Source of the DNA: Hyphomicrobiales bacterium
GTDB lineage: Bacteria; Pseudomonadota; Alphaproteobacteria; Rhizobiales; Aestuariivirgaceae
Assembly: GCA_016185245.1 (NCBI GenBank)
Contig: JACPNZ010000013.1
Span: 1-64,000, forward strand
Direction of reading: 5' to 3'
DNA length: 64,000 nt
A program made the position numbers and the translations under genes. The notes under the pieces are model-generated. The model worked only from the letters and a program-made list of their open reading frames with translations, made no database searches and was not told the DNA's origin. Shown here piece by piece: positions 10,491-18,339 of this stretch. Numbering within the stretch: position 1 is the stretch's first letter; each line of letters opens with the position of its first letter.

Positions 10491-11188
10491 TGGCCGCCGA
10501 ATACAAGATGGCGCTGATCGTCGGCAGCGGCGGCGGGCTCAGCGCGGCCCTGGCCCGGAGGCTCGCGCGCGACGGGGTGAAAGTCGCACTCGCCGCCCGC
10601 AATACCGAAAAGCTCGCCGAGCTCTGCCGCGAAACGGGTGCCCGCGCTTTCGCCTGCGATGCCGGCGAAGAGGCGGCGGTCAAGCGCCTGTTCGCCGAAG
10701 TAACGCGCGAGGTGGGCTCGCCCGATCTCGTCATCTACAACGCCTCCTACCGGACCCGCGGCGCGCTCCTGTCGCTCGTCCCCAATGATGTGGCGTTGGC
10801 GCTGAAGACCGGCGCCTTCGGCGGCTTTCTGGTGGCCCAGGAAGCGGCCCGTGCCATGCTGCCCAAGGGCCATGGCGCGATCGCCTTCACCGGCGCCTCG
10901 GCGAGTATCAAGGGCTATGCCGAATCGACCCCTTTCGCCATGGCCAAGTTCGCCCTGCGCGGGCTTGCCCAGAGTCTGGCCCGCGAGCTGGCACCGCAGG
11001 GCATTCACGTGGCGCATTTTGTGATCGACGGCCAGATCCGCAATCCGGGCCGCATTGAGCCGCCCGAAAGGCCGGACTCGATGCTCGATCCGGCGGCCAT
11101 CGCCGATAGCTACGCCTACGTGCTGCGCCAGCCGAAGAGCGCCTGGACCTGGGAGGTGGAACTCAGGCCCTGGGTGGAGAAGTTCTGA
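10490..11188 (+). CDS. Short-chain dehydrogenase/reductase lacking the catalytic Tyr
   Basis: A 232-aa Rossmann-fold SDR. The nucleotide-binding motif is VGSGGGLS (residues 11-18) rather than TGxxxGxG, and Ser is present in TGASAS near residue 137. The usual YxxxK is FAMAK, with Phe at 149 and Lys at 153. I recall a described classical-SDR subgroup with just this Phe-for-Tyr change and an incomplete Gly motif, so this is probably a family trait rather than a fresh mutation. Reaction unknown; conventional SDR catalysis is doubtful. ATG 10490 overlaps the VOC stop, implying translational coupling. Confidence 0.82.
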   Translation: MAAEYKMALIVGSGGGLSAALARRLARDGVKVALAARNTEKLAELCRETGARAFACDAGEEAAVKRLFAEVTREVGSPDLVIYNASYRTRGALLSLVPNDVALALKTGAFGGFLVAQEAARAMLPKGHGAIAFTGASASIKGYAESTPFAMAKFALRGLAQSLARELAPQGIHVAHFVIDGQIRNPGRIEPPERPDSMLDPAAIADSYAYVLRQPKSAWTWEVELRPWVEKF

Positions 11189-11216
11189 TAGAGTGCACAA
11201 GACGGAGACGTGACCC

Positions 11217-12068
11217 ATGCCGAACTTCCCGATCGTCGACACCCATGTCCATCTCTATGACGTCACGCGGCTGAGCTACGCCTGGCTCAGCAACGTGCCG
11301 AAGATCAACCACAGCCATCTTCTGGCCGATCTCGACGCCGAGCGTGGGCCCGTGGTGATCGACAAGATGGTCTTCGCCGAGGTGGCGGTCGATCCCGGCC
11401 GCCATCTCGAGGAAGCGGCTTTCGTCCAGGAGATGGCCGACCGCGATCCGCGTCTCGCTGGCATGATCGCCCATCTGCCGCTGGAGAAGGGCAAGGCGGT
11501 CGAGGCCGACATTCCCAAGCTTCAGAAATTCCGCACCCTGCGCGGCATCCGCCGGCTGATCGAGACCGAGCGCAATCCCGCCTTCTGCCTCGAAGCACCA
11601 TTCCTCGAAGCCCTGCGGCTCCTGCCCAAACACAATCTCTCCTTCGACATCTGCATCAAGCACTGGGCCATGGCCTATGCCATCGAACTGGTGAAGCGCT
11701 GCCCGGAGGTCTCCTTCGTGCTCGATCACATCGGCAAGCCCGACATCAAGAACGGTTTGCGCGAGCCCTGGTGGAGCCAGATCGCTGAGCTGGCGCGCTT
11801 GCCCAATGTGGTCGCTAAGCTTTCCGGCGTCGTCACCGAGGCCGACCACACGAAGTGGACGCCCGATCAGGTCAAGCCTTATGTGGCGCACGTGATCGAC
11901 TGCTTCGGCTTCGACCGGGTGATGTATGGCAGCGACTGGTCGGTGTCGAGGCTCACCCATCGCTATCCGCAATGGGTGGCGATCCTCGACGAGGTGGTGG
12001 CCGGCACTAGCGATGCCGAACGCCGCAAGCTCTACCGCGACACGGCAATCCGCGTCTATCGGCTGTAG
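11217..12068 (+). CDS. Amidohydrolase-family protein (COG3618-type lactonase)
   Basis: A 283-aa TIM-barrel metal hydrolase. The N-terminal DTHVHLYD gives the HxH metal pair at residues 10 and 12; LDHIGKPDI supplies the later His, and VMYGSDWSV the conserved Asp. This combination is typical of the 2-pyrone-4,6-dicarboxylate lactonase/L-fuconolactonase/sugar lactonase branch, which hydrolyses lactones of sugar or aromatic acids. The exact substrate cannot be read from sequence. It is the last gene of the exporter-VOC-SDR-amidohydrolase operon and is preceded by a recognisable GGAGAC site. Confidence 0.85.
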   Translation: MPNFPIVDTHVHLYDVTRLSYAWLSNVPKINHSHLLADLDAERGPVVIDKMVFAEVAVDPGRHLEEAAFVQEMADRDPRLAGMIAHLPLEKGKAVEADIPKLQKFRTLRGIRRLIETERNPAFCLEAPFLEALRLLPKHNLSFDICIKHWAMAYAIELVKRCPEVSFVLDHIGKPDIKNGLREPWWSQIAELARLPNVVAKLSGVVTEADHTKWTPDQVKPYVAHVIDCFGFDRVMYGSDWSVSRLTHRYPQWVAILDEVVAGTSDAERRKLYRDTAIRVYRL

Positions 12069-12080
12069 GAACTCACGGGA

Positions 12081-13190
12081 TTACGGCGGCACCAGGACGA
12101 AATTGCCGACATGGCGCTTGGCCAGAAACTGGCGCTGGGCCTCGGCGATCTTTTCCAGCGGAAAGACGCCGGCGACCAGGGGCCGGATTTCGCCGCGCTC
12201 GATATAGGAGACGAGATTTGGAAAGACCGGCTCGTCCCAGGCGGTGCAGCCGATGAGTGTCAGGTCCTTCAAATAGAGATCGCGCATGTCAAAGCTGACC
12301 AGCGGGCCGGCGATCGCTCCGCTCGACACATAGCGGCCGCCGCGCCTGAGAAGCCTGAGCAGGCTGGCGAAACCGGGGCCCGCTACATTATCGACGACGA
12401 GGTCGACGCTTTCTTCGCCAAGCAATGCCAGCGCATCGTCATCGCGGGCAATCACCCGCGCGCAGCCGAGGCCTGTCACCGCGGCCATCTTGTCGCGCGA
12501 GGTGATGGCGGTCACCCGGGCACCCCGGCGCCTGGCCAGCTGCACCACGGCGGAGCCCACGCCACCCGAGGCACCGGTCACCAGCACCCGCTCGCCCTCA
12601 CCGAGGCTAGCCCGGTGCAGCATGTTCTCGGCGGTGGCGTAGGAGCATGGAATGGTCGCCAGATCGACATCGCTCCAATTGCAGTCGACGGCGAAGACGT
12701 CGCGGGCCGGAACCTTGACGAATTGGGCGAAGGCGCCGTCGAAGTCGGAGGCCATCCAGACGTTCTCCATGCTGGCAAAGCCCGCAGGCCGCATGCAGGC
12801 CCGCACCAGCACGCGCCTGCCGATGAGGCCCTGGTTCGCCCCGTCGAAAGCCTCGACCACGCGCCCGCAGCAGTCGGTGCCCTGGATCAAGGGGAAGGGG
12901 GTAGCCTTGTTCCAGCCGCCGTCGCTGCGCTCGACGGCCGCCTTTTCCTGCTCGTCGGCCACCGCACTGGTCGCCGAGGTGACGCCGGAGGAATACCAGC
13001 CGAGTCTGGTATTGATCTCGGTGTTGTTGACGCCGGCGGCGAGCACCCGGATCAGCACCTCGCCCGGTCCCGGCACCGGCCGCGGCACGTCGCGGTAGAC
13101 CAGCCGGTCATAACCGCCGTTGCCGGTGGTCACCACCGCCTTCATGGTGGCCACCCCTTGTCGCACGGCAAAGCGATCGGTCTGGTTCAT
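12081..13190 (-). CDS. Zinc-independent MDR-family alcohol dehydrogenase/quinone reductase-like protein
   Basis: A 369-aa medium-chain dehydrogenase/reductase. The catalytic domain has RDVPRPVPGPGEVLIRV, and the nucleotide-binding domain contains VLVTGASGGVGSAVVQLA. The GHE motif and the structural-zinc Cys cluster of zinc alcohol dehydrogenases are absent, pointing to the quinone oxidoreductase-like branch that uses NADPH. An insertion of about 30 residues with many Ala/Ser/Glu lies before IQGTDCCG. A second ATG at 13145 (MKAVVTT) fits the family start better; the longer form is listed because both are possible. It is divergent from the first CocE gene. Confidence 0.82.
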   Translation of the reverse strand: MNQTDRFAVRQGVATMKAVVTTGNGGYDRLVYRDVPRPVPGPGEVLIRVLAAGVNNTEINTRLGWYSSGVTSATSAVADEQEKAAVERSDGGWNKATPFPLIQGTDCCGRVVEAFDGANQGLIGRRVLVRACMRPAGFASMENVWMASDFDGAFAQFVKVPARDVFAVDCNWSDVDLATIPCSYATAENMLHRASLGEGERVLVTGASGGVGSAVVQLARRRGARVTAITSRDKMAAVTGLGCARVIARDDDALALLGEESVDLVVDNVAGPGFASLLRLLRRGGRYVSSGAIAGPLVSFDMRDLYLKDLTLIGCTAWDEPVFPNLVSYIERGEIRPLVAGVFPLEKIAEAQRQFLAKRHVGNFVLVPP

Positions 13191-13284
13191 GCAAGGCTAA
13201 CATTGCACCGCTCCGGTACTCGCGTCCATGCCCCTTCCGGCGCTTGCCGCGACCAGCTAGGTTCACGCCGCTTGAGAGTGCCCC

Positions 13285-15294
13285 ATGCGCAATGCCGATC
13301 GTCTGCCGTTCGCTGTCGAGATGTTCGACGATGTCCGCATTGCCATGGACGACGGCGTCGAACTCGCGGCGCGCATCTGGCGGCCGGTGGGGCGCGGGGT
13401 TCCGCCGGTGCCGGCAATCCTGGAATTCCTGCCCTATCGCCGGCGTGACGGAACCGCCGAGCGCGATGCCCTGATGCATCCCTACTTCGCCGGCCACGGC
13501 TATGCCGCGGTCCGCGTCGACATGCGGGGCTCGGGCGATTCCGATGGGGTGCTGACGGGCGAGTATCTGAAACGCGAGCAGGATGACGGGCTCGCCATTC
13601 TCGCCTGGCTCGAGCGCCGGCCTTGGTGCACCGGTCACGTCGGCATGATCGGCATCTCCTGGGGCGGCTTCAACGGTTTGCAGGTGGCGGCACACCGGCC
13701 GCCGCAACTCAAGGCGGTCATTTCGATCTGCTCGACCGACGACCGCTATGCCGACGACATCCATTTCATGGGCGGCTCTCTGCTGCTCGACAAGCTGACC
13801 TGGGGCTCGGCCATGTTCTCGCTCAATACCACCCCGCCCGATCCCGAAGTGGTGGGCCCGGCCTGGCGCGAGCTGTGGATGAAGCGCCTCGACCAGAGTG
13901 GCTTGTGGATCGCGGACTGGCTCTCCCACCAGCGCCGCGACGACTTCTGGAAGCACGGCTCGGTGTGCGAAGACTATGACGCCATCGCCTGTCCCATCTA
14001 TGCGGTGGGTGGCTGGGCCGATGGCTACAGCAATGCGGTGTTTCGCCTGCTCAGCCGTCTCAAGGGTCCGAGGAAGGGCCTGGTCGGACCCTGGGCCCAC
14101 AAATATCCGCATTTCGCCAAGCCCGGCCCGCCGATCGGCTTCCTGCAGGAGTGTCTTCGCTGGTGGGACAAATGGCTCAAGGGCATCGAGACCGGCATCA
14201 TTGATGAGCCCCTGTTGCGGGTTTGGCTCGAGGATCCGGTGCGGCCTGCGCCCTACAACGAAATGAAGCCCGGCCGCTGGGTGGCGGAAGGCCAGTGGCC
14301 GCCGGAGGGTCAGACGTTTCGCGCCTTCCCCTTGTCGCGCGGCCGGCTCGGCCATGCGGGCGACGACGTGCTCACCGTCGCCTCGCCGCAGACCACCGGG
14401 CTCGCCGCCGGAAAGTGGTGTCCCTATGGGGTGTGGGCCGACCAGCCCCTCGACCAGCGCCAGGAAATGGCCGGGCAGCTTGTCTTCGACAGCGACGTGC
14501 TGATGGAAGATTTCGAGGTCCTCGGCGCACCCCTTGCCAGCCTGACGGTGGCGAGCGACCGGCCCAATGCCATGATCGCTGTGACGCTCTCGGAGGTCTT
14601 CCCCGATGGCGCGGCGACGCAGGTGAGCTACGGCCTGCTCAATCTCACCCATCGCGACAGCCATGCGGAGCCGAGGCCGCTCGCGCCGGGCAAGGCCTAT
14701 CGCATCGCGTTGAAGCTCAACGAGCTGGGCCACCGCTTCGGCCGCGGCAACCGCGTCCGGCTGGCGATCTCCAACGCCTACTGGCCGATCGCCTGGCCCT
14801 CGCCCGAGCCCAACATCGTGTCGGTCGATTGCGCGGCGAGCACCCTCTCTCTTCCCGAGCGCCGCGCCAGCGGTCTCGATGGGGTCCTAAAACCCTTCGC
14901 CGAACGGGAAGCGGCCCCGCCCCTGCAACAGACCCAACTTGAAAAAGGCCGCAATACCTGGACCGTCCACGACGACGTGATGACCGGCGAAACCGTGCTG
15001 CAGCGGATCAACGACGATGGCTGGCACCGCATCGACGGCATCGGCCTCGAACTGGGGGTGAGGGCCGAGCACCGCTACACGATCCGCGCCGGCGATCCCC
15101 TGTCGGCGCGGCTCGACACCCATTATGTTCGGCGCTACGCCCGCGGCGACTGGTCGGTCACCTGCGTCACCGACGTGAGCCTCACCGCGGACCGCTCTCA
15201 CTTCATCCTCGAAGCGAAACTCGCGGCCCGCGACGGCGAGCATCCGGTGAAGCAACAGAACTGGTCGCACCGCATCCGCCGCGATCAGGTTTAG
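13285..15294 (+). CDS. CocE/NonD-family hydrolase (copy 1)
   Basis: A 669-aa serine hydrolase of the X-Pro dipeptidyl-peptidase S15/CocE superfamily. The alpha/beta-hydrolase domain carries the nucleophile elbow GISWGG with Ser near residue 125, RGSGDSDG near 81-88, a candidate Asp in GGWADGYS near 246, and His in GPWAHKYPH near 272. A C-terminal jelly-roll domain follows (WPIAWPSPEP). All three copies in the window then carry about 100 more residues than the classic cocaine esterase. Such enzymes hydrolyse esters or acyl-amide bonds; the substrate here is unknown. No signal peptide is seen. Paralogous to the genes at 23362 and 35657. Confidence 0.88.
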   Translation: MRNADRLPFAVEMFDDVRIAMDDGVELAARIWRPVGRGVPPVPAILEFLPYRRRDGTAERDALMHPYFAGHGYAAVRVDMRGSGDSDGVLTGEYLKREQDDGLAILAWLERRPWCTGHVGMIGISWGGFNGLQVAAHRPPQLKAVISICSTDDRYADDIHFMGGSLLLDKLTWGSAMFSLNTTPPDPEVVGPAWRELWMKRLDQSGLWIADWLSHQRRDDFWKHGSVCEDYDAIACPIYAVGGWADGYSNAVFRLLSRLKGPRKGLVGPWAHKYPHFAKPGPPIGFLQECLRWWDKWLKGIETGIIDEPLLRVWLEDPVRPAPYNEMKPGRWVAEGQWPPEGQTFRAFPLSRGRLGHAGDDVLTVASPQTTGLAAGKWCPYGVWADQPLDQRQEMAGQLVFDSDVLMEDFEVLGAPLASLTVASDRPNAMIAVTLSEVFPDGAATQVSYGLLNLTHRDSHAEPRPLAPGKAYRIALKLNELGHRFGRGNRVRLAISNAYWPIAWPSPEPNIVSVDCAASTLSLPERRASGLDGVLKPFAEREAAPPLQQTQLEKGRNTWTVHDDVMTGETVLQRINDDGWHRIDGIGLELGVRAEHRYTIRAGDPLSARLDTHYVRRYARGDWSVTCVTDVSLTADRSHFILEAKLAARDGEHPVKQQNWSHRIRRDQV

Positions 15295-15387
15295 ATTCTG
15301 ATCCTGTTTGGTCTAGTTCCAGCGTCCGCGCCATGTTTCGGCCCCATTGGCCTGCTGAACCCGCGCATCACGAAGCAAGGGGTTGCC

Positions 15388-16140
15388 ATGGCATCCGAGA
15401 AGAAGGAACGCGCCCGGGCGTTCCGTGATATTCTCATTCAGCTCACCACCTCGATCATGATTCCGCTGACGGTCGCCGGCATGGGCTGGTATTATACGCG
15501 CTGGCAGCAGAACTTGACCGATCTCAAGACGATGATCGATCTGGTCAGCGACCAGAACCAGGAGCGCCGCAAATACGGCGTCGCCATGTTCGAGTATCTC
15601 CTGAAGAACGACAAGGTGCCGGTGGAGTTCGTCGCCGCCCAGCTCGACTATGCCAACAATGCCTCCGATCCCGAACTGCTCGGTGCCATGGAGCGGGCCC
15701 TGGTCAAGGCCTCCCAGGTGAACAAGAATGTCGGCCCGGTGTTCGAGGAGGCGGTGCAGCGCCTGCCAGCCAGACTCTTCGTCCAGGTGCTGAACGAGCG
15801 ACAGCGCGCCTGCTTCCGCCAGATCTTCGACCAGCTCAAGGACGACGACCAGGCGGCGATCACAGTGCCGTCGATCGCCACGGTCAAATGGGACGGCAAG
15901 GTCAACGAACTGCGCGCCCTCAAGAACGAGGACATGGCCCGGGCCGAGAGCCTCGCCGGCCTGTTCGGCGGCCTGGGCTTTCCGCTCAAGGTGGTCAATC
16001 TCACCGATGTTTGGAAGGGTGCGGCTAAGGTCCGGCCCAACACCTTCGAACTATGGTTCGGCGATACGCCACTGCCGCCGGCCTGCGGCAATCAGGGCGC
16101 GGCACTGCCCCCCGCCGGCCGGGCCGGCCGGGCCGGCTGA
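15388..16140 (+). CDS. Membrane-anchored protein of unknown function
   Basis: A 250-aa protein with one N-terminal membrane segment (ILIQLTTSIMIPLTVAGMGWYY, residues about 15-35) after a basic cytoplasmic start, then a mostly helical region with QNQERRKYGVAMFEYLL. The C-terminal part (AESLAGLFGGLGFPLKV) vaguely recalls LytR_C-like folds, but this is weak. The final residues are an Ala/Gly/Arg/Pro tail encoded by a GCCGG-rich palindrome that spans the stop, so the natural C-terminus may have been altered by a repeat. I do not recognise a family. Confidence 0.65.
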   Translation: MASEKKERARAFRDILIQLTTSIMIPLTVAGMGWYYTRWQQNLTDLKTMIDLVSDQNQERRKYGVAMFEYLLKNDKVPVEFVAAQLDYANNASDPELLGAMERALVKASQVNKNVGPVFEEAVQRLPARLFVQVLNERQRACFRQIFDQLKDDDQAAITVPSIATVKWDGKVNELRALKNEDMARAESLAGLFGGLGFPLKVVNLTDVWKGAAKVRPNTFELWFGDTPLPPACGNQGAALPPAGRAGRAG

Positions 16141-16151
16141 GGCAGTGCCGC
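16099..16151. repeat. Long GC-rich inverted repeat across a stop codon
   Basis: The arms GCGGCACTGCC (16099-16109) and GGCAGTGCCGC (16141-16151) are perfect 11-bp complements. They enclose a GCCGG-rich segment that can fold on itself and holds the TGA of the upstream gene. No T-run follows, so a Rho-independent terminator is not clear. It could be a terminator of another type or an inserted extragenic palindrome. Confidence 0.6.
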
Positions 16152-16166
16152 AACCCGGTTGCGCTG

Positions 16167-16214
16167 GAGCGTCTCCTTGCCAGCGAAGCGATTCCGCTTC
16201 ACCGGGAGTCGCTC
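16167..16214. repeat. Imperfect extragenic palindrome
   Basis: Outer arms GAGCGTCTCC and GGAGTCGCTC pair at 9 of 10 positions. Inside them is a perfect hairpin GAAGCG-ATTC-CGCTTC. The right arm runs into the CTA that encodes the TAG stop of the small periplasmic protein. The form resembles the intergenic mosaic palindromes common in Rhizobiales; family membership would need a genome-wide search. Confidence 0.5.
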
Positions 16215-16438
16215 TAGTACTTGCAGTCGGCCGCGGCGGCCATCGCCTTGTTGGCGTCCGCCATGGTCTTGTACTTGGCCTTGCCGATCAACATCATGGT
16301 CTTGCCGTCGGGCTTCTTCTCGACCACCGAGCATTTCTTGGTGGCGGCGTCCTTGGCCACCCAGTAGGACGTCGCAGCCATCGCCGGCATGGTAAGTGCG
16401 GCGACGGTCGCGACAACGATCAGGGAACGGGCGAACAT
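16214..16438 (-). CDS. Small exported protein of unknown function
   Basis: A 74-aa protein with a clear Sec signal peptide (MFARSLIVVATVAALTMPAMA, cleavage after AMA) and a mature domain of about 53 residues with two Cys (KKCSVVE and the C-terminal ADCKY) that could form a disulfide in the periplasm. A good AAGGAGA site lies before the ATG. Similar short periplasmic proteins with a YWVxxD...C pattern are frequent in alphaproteobacteria but unassigned. It is a single-gene unit with its own leader of about 120 bp upstream, which contains the short palindrome ACGGCGCCGT but no obvious promoter I can call. Confidence 0.75.
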   Translation of the reverse strand: MFARSLIVVATVAALTMPAMAATSYWVAKDAATKKCSVVEKKPDGKTMMLIGKAKYKTMADANKAMAAAADCKY

Positions 16439-16561
16439 CGGAATTCTCCTTGTGGAATGTTGGGGGTGAGCGGCGAGCGCTCGACGCCGTCCACAATGTT
16501 ACAAGCGACCTTACGGCGCCGTTGCAGAAAAGTTAATTCTTGTTCAGGTCAATCGGCGGAT

Positions 16562-18337
16562 TCAGAACGCGGCCGGGTCCAGTTCCATCACCGCTGCCGC
16601 CCCGGCCATGATTGCGGCGTGCAGTGTCAGGGTCTCGGGCAGCAGGCGTTGCATGAAGAAGCGCGTCGTGGCGAGCTTGGCCTTGTAGAAATCATCACCC
16701 TCGCGCCCGAGCGCCAGCTTCGCGGCGCGAGTCCACAGATAGGCCAGCGCCGCCAATGCCAGGAGCCGCAGATAGGCCGTCGCTGCAGCCCCGATCTCGT
16801 CCGGATTGCCAGGGGCTCTGGCCAAGACGGTGGCAGTCGCCCGATCGAGGAGGTCAAGCGCCTCGGCCAGGGGACGGATAAATTCGGCAAGCCGTGAGTC
16901 GTTGCGGTGCGCGGCGGCGAAGGCGCGAGCTTCGTCGCGGAAGGTGTCGAGCAAGCGGCCATTCTCGGGCAGGACCTTGCGGGCCAGCAGATCCATGGCC
17001 TGGACGCCGTTGGTGCCTTCGTAGATCTGGGTGACGCGCACATCGCGCACCAGCTGTTCCTGGCCGTTATCCCGCACATAACCATGGCCGCCCAGGACCT
17101 GCAGGCCGAGATTGGCGGCCTCGCTGCCGCTATCGGTGAGGAAGGCCTTGAGCACCGGCGTCATCAGCGCCACGAAATCGGCGGCCCTGGCCCGTTCGGC
17201 GGGCAGCGTGTGGCGCTCCGAGATATCAAGCGCCTCCGCCACCCACAGCGCCAGCATCCGGCAGCCTTCGGCGAGAGCCCGCTGGGTCAACAGCATGCGC
17301 CGCACGTCCGGGTGAACCAGGATGGTATCGGCGGCGGCCTGGGGCTCGGCCGGCGTGCCCGCCCTCCGGCCCTGGCGGCGCTCGCGGGCGTAAGCCGCCG
17401 CCGTCTGGTAGGAGGCTTCGGCGATGGCCAGACCCTGGACCGCGACCGCGATGCGCTCGGCATTCATCATGGCGAACATCGCCTTGAGGCCCTGGTGCGG
17501 CTCGCCCACCAGCCAGCCGGCGGCGCCATCGAAATTCATCACGCACGTCGCCGAGCCCTTGATCCCCATCTTGTGCTCGATGGCGCTGCACGAAACGGCA
17601 TTGCGCGCCCCCAGCCGATGGCCCTCGCCCACCAGGAACTTCGGCACCACGAAGAGCGAGATGCCCCTGGTTCCCTTGGGCGCATCGGGAAGCCTGGCCA
17701 GCACCAGATAGACGATGTTGGGGGTGAGGTCGTGTTCGCCGGCGGAAATGAACATCTTGGTGCCGGTGACCGCGTGGGAACCGTCGCCTTGCGGAGTGGC
17801 CACGGTGCGGATCAGGCCCAGATCGGTGCCGGCCTGGGGTTCGGTCAGGCACATGGAGCCCGTCCATTCGCCGCTGGCGAGCTTGGCGAGATAGAGCGCC
17901 TGCTGTTCAGGCGTGCCGAAGCGCTTCAGCGCCACATAGGCGCCGCGGGTCAGCCCCGGATAGAGGCAGAAGGACAGATTGGCCGAGCCCGCCATTTCCT
18001 CGACCAGCACATTGACCATGTGCGGCATGCCCTGGCCGCCATCCTCAGGCGCACAGGTGAGTGCCGGCCAGCCGCCATCGCGGAACAGGGCATAGGCTTC
18101 CTTGAAGCCCGTCGGCGTGCGCACCACGCCGTTCTCGAGAACGCAGCCCTCCTCGTCGCCCGAGCGGTTGAGGGGAAAGATCACCTGTTGGCAGAATTTC
18201 GCCGCCTCTTCCAGCGCCGCCGTCGTGACATCGGGGGTGAAGTCGGCAAAGCCCGGCAGAGCCCGGTGGGCCTCGCCGTCGAAGACTTCCTCGAGGCAGA
18301 AGCGATAGTCGCGGAGCGGGGCAGCGTAGACGGGCAT
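16562..18337 (-). CDS. Acyl-CoA dehydrogenase (AcdX/DUF-tail type)
   Basis: A 591-aa FAD-dependent acyl-CoA dehydrogenase catalysing the first dehydrogenation in beta-oxidation. Visible features are CLTEPQAGTDLG and TGTKMFISAGEHD (FAD/substrate contacts), NAERIAVAVQGLA, LGGHGYVRDN, and the catalytic Glu in QIYEGTNGVQ near residue 438. The extra C-terminal segment and total length match the approximately 600-aa bacterial class rather than the 380-aa class. It starts 2 bp after the stop of the FadN-like gene (TGACCATG), so the two form a beta-oxidation operon. Chain-length preference is not determinable. Confidence 0.9.
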   Translation of the reverse strand: MPVYAAPLRDYRFCLEEVFDGEAHRALPGFADFTPDVTTAALEEAAKFCQQVIFPLNRSGDEEGCVLENGVVRTPTGFKEAYALFRDGGWPALTCAPEDGGQGMPHMVNVLVEEMAGSANLSFCLYPGLTRGAYVALKRFGTPEQQALYLAKLASGEWTGSMCLTEPQAGTDLGLIRTVATPQGDGSHAVTGTKMFISAGEHDLTPNIVYLVLARLPDAPKGTRGISLFVVPKFLVGEGHRLGARNAVSCSAIEHKMGIKGSATCVMNFDGAAGWLVGEPHQGLKAMFAMMNAERIAVAVQGLAIAEASYQTAAAYARERRQGRRAGTPAEPQAAADTILVHPDVRRMLLTQRALAEGCRMLALWVAEALDISERHTLPAERARAADFVALMTPVLKAFLTDSGSEAANLGLQVLGGHGYVRDNGQEQLVRDVRVTQIYEGTNGVQAMDLLARKVLPENGRLLDTFRDEARAFAAAHRNDSRLAEFIRPLAEALDLLDRATATVLARAPGNPDEIGAAATAYLRLLALAALAYLWTRAAKLALGREGDDFYKAKLATTRFFMQRLLPETLTLHAAIMAGAAAVMELDPAAF

Positions 18338-18339
18338 GG

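Noticed and set aside
12111-13448. 445-aa plus-strand ORF
   Set aside because: It is antisense to the MDR gene and shows no domain; the MDR gene on the other strand is unambiguous.
16112-16138. GCCGG tandem unit as a microsatellite or CRISPR-like repeat
   Set aside because: It is a short low-complexity loop of a larger inverted repeat; there are no spacers or regular repeat units.
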